Shown here piece by piece: positions 13,682-15,971 of a stretch of DNA of 15,971 bases (position 1 is the stretch's first letter; each line of letters starts with the position of its first letter). Location: the NCBI GenBank assembly GCA_023247575.1, contig JAHFGE010000021.1, positions 1-15,971 of the forward strand. Reading direction: 5' to 3'. The DNA is from Candidatus Omnitrophota bacterium (GTDB lineage Bacteria; Omnitrophota; Gorgyraeia; Zapsychrales; Fredricksoniimonadaceae). Under the pieces are notes generated by a model that worked only from the letters and a program-made list of their open reading frames with translations, searched no databases and had not been told where the DNA came from. The position numbers were made by a program, and so were the translations under genes.

Positions 13682-14040
13682 TGGAGTGCTTCCTTTGTTT
13701 GCACAAGAATTTCTCTGACTACTTCTTGAGTATAAACATTTTGCAATTTCATCAGCTCTTCTGGATAACGAGTGGCAACACTGGCTTGGTCAAGCCATAT
13801 GAGGAACTTATCAATGTGCTCAGGTGGTTGAGATTTTGTTTCGGTAGTCAAATAAGTAAGATTATGTGTTTTAGGCGGAATTGCGTTAAGCCTCTTTTGA
13901 TAAATTCCTTTCAAAGCTTTTTCAATGGATAAATGGGCCATAAAAACAGCATATACATACCGTGCACCCTGGAACATGTATTCAGCCGTTTGAAAATCGT
14001 AATCTGCCTGTGTTAACCATTCTTGTGGGTTTCCTGGCAT
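13660..14040 (-). CDS. HEPN-domain protein of an HEPN/MNT pair
   Basis: A 126-residue helical protein with the HEPN pattern: WLTQADYDFQTAEYM, then HLSIEKALKGIYQ (37-49), KTHNLTYL and RYPEE. No R-x4-6-H RNase motif is visible; the nearest Arg-to-His spacings are longer. It may therefore belong to the non-RNase HEPN group, or use other residues. It lies upstream of MNT and overlaps it by 22 bp, the usual order of such pairs. No ribosome site or good promoter was found before the ATG at 14040. Confidence 0.9.
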   Translation of the reverse strand: MPGNPQEWLTQADYDFQTAEYMFQGARYVYAVFMAHLSIEKALKGIYQKRLNAIPPKTHNLTYLTTETKSQPPEHIDKFLIWLDQASVATRYPEELMKLQNVYTQEVVREILVQTKEALQWAKMTF

Positions 14041-14114
14041 GATTAAAGAATATCATAAGTCATTAGGTCAGTCACTATTTTTGTCTAAGAAACCCACTTA
14101 CGTCTTGGTCAGCG

Positions 14115-14153
14115 GCCCCCGCAGGTTTGCTTCACAAACCTAAACGTGGGGGC
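14115..14153. repeat. Nested hairpin downstream of the right-edge gene
   Basis: GCCCCC (14115-14120) pairs with GGGGGC (14148-14153), and AGGTTTG (14123-14129) pairs with CAAACCT (14135-14141). There is no T-run on either side, so it looks more like a repeat element than a terminator. Confidence 0.7.
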
Positions 14154-14204
14154 ACCCATGCTTAGGTTTCTATAAAATGTAATTCCTGAAACCTATGGGT
14201 GCTG
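14152..14204. repeat. Inverted repeat interrupting the tail of the right-edge gene
   Basis: Left arm GCACCCATGCTTAGGTTTC (14152-14170) pairs with right arm GAAACCTATGGGTGC (14189-14203), with a 3-nt bulge. The right arm supplies the present stop codon. The likely older terminus, PLTKT plus stop (14098-14115), lies beyond it in another frame. Confidence 0.7.
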
Positions 14205-15971
14205 AGTAAATTCCGACAATAGCGGTGAGGATGTGGCGGGTTTGATGTCCAGGATGATGGGAATGAGGCCGTCGATGTGGATGTTTTCTAGGTTCTGCTG
14301 AGCTATGGGCAGCGGCACGCCGTTACCGTCACGCTTGATTTGCAGGTTCAAGTTAGCTGCGTTAAAGTCGATACCGCCAGGAGCCGTCGTCGCCCTATCT
14401 ATGCTCAATTGAATCTGCCAACCTTTGCTTCGGTCGGCATATCTTCTTCCTGTAACAACAAGTGTGGGCTCTCTAAATGGAGAATGGACGACTTGACGCA
14501 CTACACCTAAAAATTCATCAAAATTGTTATATATAGTATCACTGACACTCTCCGGGAATTGATTTGAATTGATGGTGATTGGCTGATTTAAATCCCCCGT
14601 TACTAGACCTGCCATAGTGTCCCAAACAGTACTATTATACTTCCTTTGAAGAGAAATATTGTTCTCTACAGCTGTATCATCAACAATAACCATCATCGCC
14701 GTGTCGGTATTCGGAACAGACAGTGCCTGGACAGCTGGCGTGATGTTTACTGGTTGGGGAGATATTTTTACATCTTTTAAAACAGGCAAACTAAACCTGA
14801 CACTTTCGCCATCAGCCTTTGCTAAAAAATCTTTTATTCCCTTCTGTTGACGGACAGGAGTCAGAAAATCAACAAGCAAATCAACAATTAAAGAAGGATT
14901 AAAAGGTTTTTGGAACCATAGAATTCCCATCGCCACCATATATGCCTGCAGAGTATCTGTAAAACTCAGGTTCGCAGGTAGATATAAGATTGTTCCTTCA
15001 GAAAGAACTTGGCTAGGAGGAGTCATCCGATCTAAATGAGGATTTAACTGCAAGATTTTCCAAGATGTTATGCCGTTTTTCAAGGCAATATCTTCTAACT
15101 TTTCCCCACCTTTAGCTACGTTGTATGGAGTCAGCGCCGTCATCGCCGAGTCTGTTCGGCCGATCTCTTCCGATGCCTTTGCTGCAATTGTAGGGAATCT
15201 TTCTGGAAAACCGCCAAATGGATCAAACCATACTAAATTACCATTCTTTTCTACTATGAAATTCTGAACCTCTTGATCTAAATATAACCGAGGATCATTT
15301 GCCACCCATGGGTCTAACTTTACTTGATCTCCTAATAATTGACGCACTTCTCTGGTTAAACTCCGATAATCAGATTCTATTTTCTGCTTATCTGATCTTT
15401 CTGGTTCATCTGGACTCCTGTAGAAAGAGAGGATCGATGACAGTGACTCACCGTCAATATAGGGCATTCTTACACCAATATTACCTAGTCCTCCAGTCAA
15501 TTCCTCTGAGATGGACAGAATCTCATTTATTTCGTTTAGTCGACCTATCCCTGGTGGCAAAGCTCCATTGATATCTACAATCAATTTTTGCATTTGACGA
15601 AGTTTGTCAACGGTTGTTTCTGCATTTTTAAAAAATACCTTAATAACATTTTGCTTTGTAGGATCCACGAATACTGCCCCATAAGAACCTTGACTAAGAA
15701 CCTTATATTTAACTCCTCCTACATTAATTTCTAAATCTGGACTGATCCAGGCGATCATCGCCTCATCTAGACCGAATTCTTTACGCACTTGCTCAGGTAA
15801 TTGAGAAATAAGCTGAGGAGTATATACTCTATTTGTATCAATAAAACCAAACTCAGGTTGTCCTGTTTTAGAAAGGATATGTGAAACATAGATCTCTAGA
15901 TTATACGCAGTGAATCCAGTTAATCGATTTATTGAGATTATCTGTTGAGTCTTTTCGATAACAATTACTAA
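14193..15971 (-). CDS. Kinase-like / LysM multidomain protein with Omnitrophota-type C-terminal tail, N-terminus outside window
   Basis: The frame is open to the right edge (592 residues visible), so the GTG at 15788 is not necessarily the start. From the edge, residues 82-255 look like a protein kinase: glycine loop QGSYGAVF (94-101), Lys111 (NVIKVF), then D232 in YLDQEVQN, N237 and D250 in FDPFG. The D-to-N gap of 5 and the N-to-D gap of 13 equal those of PKA. The His of HRD is replaced (YLD). Residues 283-332 form a LysM domain (YNVAKGGEKLEDIA...LQLNP...LSEGTILYLPA). A hydrophobic stretch (LIVDLLVDFL) follows. The C-terminus has APGGIDFN, IKRDGNGVPLP and ...LDIKPA, shared with the fragment at 13096-13341 and begun in the left-edge protein. 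D-x-A-M motifs occur with Met at 72, 277 and 426. The substrate is unknown. Confidence 0.82.
   Translation of the reverse strand, partial: LVIVIEKTQQIISINRLTGFTAYNLEIYVSHILSKTGQPEFGFIDTNRVYTPQLISQLPEQVRKEFGLDEAMIAWISPDLEINVGGVKYKVLSQGSYGAVFVDPTKQNVIKVFFKNAETTVDKLRQMQKLIVDINGALPPGIGRLNEINEILSISEELTGGLGNIGVRMPYIDGESLSSILSFYRSPDEPERSDKQKIESDYRSLTREVRQLLGDQVKLDPWVANDPRLYLDQEVQNFIVEKNGNLVWFDPFGGFPERFPTIAAKASEEIGRTDSAMTALTPYNVAKGGEKLEDIALKNGITSWKILQLNPHLDRMTPPSQVLSEGTILYLPANLSFTDTLQAYMVAMGILWFQKPFNPSLIVDLLVDFLTPVRQQKGIKDFLAKADGESVRFSLPVLKDVKISPQPVNITPAVQALSVPNTDTAMMVIVDDTAVENNISLQRKYNSTVWDTMAGLVTGDLNQPITINSNQFPESVSDTIYNNFDEFLGVVRQVVHSPFREPTLVVTGRRYADRSKGWQIQLSIDRATTAPGGIDFNAANLNLQIKRDGNGVPLPIAQQNLENIHIDGLIPIILDIKPATSSPLLSEFTQHP
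14694..14709 (-). repeat. Degenerate ADAAM-type DNA motif, right protein (DTAM)
   Basis: Encodes T-D-T-A-M (GACACGGCGATG), Met at visible residue 426. It differs from the left-gene copies at few bases and keeps GCGATG. Confidence 0.7.
15141..15156 (-). repeat. Degenerate ADAAM-type DNA motif, right protein (DSAM)
   Basis: Encodes T-D-S-A-M (GACTCGGCGATG), exactly at the boundary between the kinase-like and LysM domains. Confidence 0.7.
15756..15768 (-). repeat. Degenerate ADAAM-type DNA motif, right protein (DEAM)
   Basis: Encodes D-E-A-M (GATGAGGCGATG) just before the kinase-like domain. It is the weakest match of the seven and could be chance. Confidence 0.45.

Noticed and set aside
14115..14153. 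Rho-independent terminator for the right-edge gene
   Set aside because: The hairpin is strong, but no T-rich run follows on the minus strand.

Overview
The window is a mosaic stretch of bacterial chromosome in which every supportable gene lies on the minus strand, so it reads right to left. The best guess for the source is a member of candidate phylum Omnitrophota. The argument is recognition from memory, not a search. The large exported protein at the left end has the phrases 'MVNLSPAYEPV', 'EKDLWVNLSPYEKDRMI' and 'LIYPEKDLGKTFWD'. Both edge proteins share an APGGIDFN C-terminal module and a recurring D-x-A-M linker motif. I associate all of these with uncultured Omnitrophota genomes.

Layout in transcription order. 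(1) 15971-14193: a large protein running off the right edge, with a protein-kinase-like domain, a LysM domain and the APGGIDFN tail. (2) 14040-13364: an overlapping HEPN/MNT (minimal nucleotidyltransferase) pair. (3) 13341-13096: a detached second copy of the C-terminal tail found in gene 1. (4) 12983-12340: a Phd/VapB-type antitoxin and PIN-domain toxin pair with a clear promoter and operator. (5) 12248-8121: menaquinone genes ubiE/menG, menF and menD. (6) 8124-2895: tightly packed downstream genes for a PIF1-like helicase, a DUF3857/transglutaminase-like exported protein that has lost its catalytic Cys, and a fused class II aldolase/short-chain dehydrogenase. (7) 2576-1: a large exported protein running off the left edge.

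How the genes work together. MenF makes isochorismate from chorismate, MenD commits it to menaquinone, and UbiE/MenG performs the final C-methylation, so the organism probably makes menaquinone for respiration. The other men genes are not in this window. The helicase, transglutaminase-like and aldolase genes follow menD with 4-bp overlaps or short gaps and look co-transcribed, although no shared function is evident.

The most striking property of the window is its load of short palindromic DNA elements. They occur between genes and also inside genes without breaking the reading frame. menD alone carries three different ones, which together account for most of its extra length over E. coli MenD. 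Others lie in the aldolase/dehydrogenase gene, the transglutaminase-like gene, both Omnitrophota-type proteins and the detached tail. This resembles the Rickettsia palindromic element phenomenon. A second unusual layer is a 15-bp sequence encoding Ala-Asp-Ala-Ala-Met that recurs identically four times at segment boundaries of the left protein and, degenerate, three times in the right protein. No tRNA, rRNA, CRISPR array or transposase gene was seen.
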